A DNA stretch of 6,995 nucleotides. It comes from Betaproteobacteria bacterium UBA6904. GTDB lineage: Bacteria; Pseudomonadota; Gammaproteobacteria; Burkholderiales; SG8-39. Each line of letters starts with the position of its first letter. The stretch's first letter is position 1. The notes below the pieces were generated by a model that had not been told where the DNA came from, ran no database searches, and saw only the letters and a program-made list of their open reading frames with translations. Shown here piece after piece: positions 6,334 through 6,995 of the stretch. A program made the translations under genes and the position numbers. The stretch is taken from contig DKBI01000080.1 of NCBI GenBank assembly GCA_002451175.1, positions 240 through 7,234 of the forward strand, read 5' to 3'.

Positions 6334-6995
6334 GTGATCGAGGCCCTGCTGGCCTTCGTCGCCATGCTGGCGCTGACCGTGCTGCGCGTGCCGATCGCGT
6401 TCGCGATGGGCATCGTCGGCGTCGCCGGCACGGCGCTGCTCAAGGGCCTGCCGCCGGCGCTCGCGATGGCGACCTCGGTGACCTACGAGACGGGGTTCCA
6501 GTACGCCTTCTCCGTGGTGCCGCTGTTCATCCTGATGGGCAACTTCGTCACGCGCGCCGGGATGGCGGAGGAACTGTACGCGGTGTGCTACGCCTTTCTC
6601 GGCCACCTGCGCGGCGGGCTCGCCATGGCGACGATCGCGGCCTGCGGCGGGTTCGGCGCGATCTGCGGCTCGAGCCTGGCGACGGCCGCGACCATGTCGA
6701 AGGTGGCGATGCCGCCCATGCGGAAGTTCGGTTACTCGAACGCGCTCAGCGCCGGGTCCATCGCGGCGGGCGGCACGCTGGGCATCCTGATCCCGCCGTC
6801 CACGGTGCTGGTGCTGTACGGCATCATCACCGAGACCAACATCGGCGCGCTGTTCGCGGCGGGCGTGCTGCCCGGGCTGATCGGCATTCTCTTCTACAGC
6901 CTGGCGGTGCAATGGACGACGTGGCGCGATCCGCAATCGGGGCCGCGCGGCGAGCAGATGTCGTGGCCTGAGCGCATGGCGCTGCTGCGCGGCGT
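6334..6995 (+). CDS. dctM: TRAP transporter large permease subunit (DctM family), 3' end outside window
   Basis: The first 220 residues of the large TRAP permease are present; this subunit forms the transport channel and uses a sodium gradient. The frame is open from GTG 6334 to the window edge. GGAG at 6325-6328 is 5 bases upstream, which supports the GTG start. DctM signatures are LRVPIAFAMGIVGVAG (residues 17-32), VVPLFILMGNFVTRAGMAEELY, GGFGAICGSSLATAATMSKVAMPPMRKFGYS and AGGTLGILIPPSTVLVLYGIITETNIGALFAAGVLPG. Full DctM proteins have about 425-450 residues, so roughly half is shown. It sits 19 bases after dctQ in the usual order. No frameshift is seen in the visible part. Confidence 0.93.
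   Translation, partial: MIEALLAFVAMLALTVLRVPIAFAMGIVGVAGTALLKGLPPALAMATSVTYETGFQYAFSVVPLFILMGNFVTRAGMAEELYAVCYAFLGHLRGGLAMATIAACGGFGAICGSSLATAATMSKVAMPPMRKFGYSNALSAGSIAAGGTLGILIPPSTVLVLYGIITETNIGALFAAGVLPGLIGILFYSLAVQWTTWRDPQSGPRGEQMSWPERMALLRG

Noticed and set aside
5574..6443. Minus-strand open frame opposite dctQ
   Set aside because: The product is Arg/His/Gln-rich with no domain, opposite a clear four-span DctQ. It is a high-GC shadow.
6585..6971. Short + strand frame inside dctM
   Set aside because: It lies in a different frame from the strongly conserved DctM sequence, and its product is Arg/His/Ala-rich shadow sequence.

Overview
The window is high-GC bacterial DNA, densely packed, with every supported gene on the + strand. 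Protein similarity and gene order suggest a proteobacterium, most likely a betaproteobacterium. That is an inference from recognised protein sequences, because no rRNA or other marker gene is present. The left edge falls inside ureC and the right edge inside a TRAP-transporter dctM gene.

Region 1 (1-2540) is the 3' half of a urease operon: the end of ureC (nickel-enzyme catalytic subunit), then ureE, ureF and ureG (nickel delivery and GTP-dependent activation). Genes touch or overlap (ureC/ureE by 1 base, ureE/ureF by 11) or are separated by only 19 bases (ureF/ureG). UreE carries an unusually long histidine-rich tail.

Region 2 (2537-2773) is a 78-codon gene that overlaps the ureG stop by ATGA. 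It encodes a small protein with a signal peptide, one membrane span and a His-Pro...Asp-His pattern. The pattern recalls the start of HupE/UreJ nickel permeases, but the protein is far too short to be one.

Region 3 (2800-4623) encodes a 607-residue glutaminase fused to a STAS-like domain and a C-terminal cyclic-nucleotide-binding domain. It has a GTG start with a well-placed ribosome binding site. The glutaminase active site looks complete, so the extra domains are probably regulatory.

Region 4 (4676-6995) is a tripartite TRAP transporter in the order dctP (periplasmic binding protein), dctQ (small membrane subunit) and dctM (large permease, cut by the window edge). A possible extended -10 promoter and two staggered Shine-Dalgarno sequences precede dctP, and a very GC-rich inverted repeat lies between dctP and dctQ.

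Together the window reads as an ammonia-releasing block (urease plus glutaminase) followed by an organic-acid-type uptake system. The functional link between the blocks is inferred from proximity only. No RNA genes, insertion sequences, CRISPR arrays or phage elements were seen. The best candidates for something less ordinary are the three-domain glutaminase and the small HupE/UreJ-like protein coupled to ureG.
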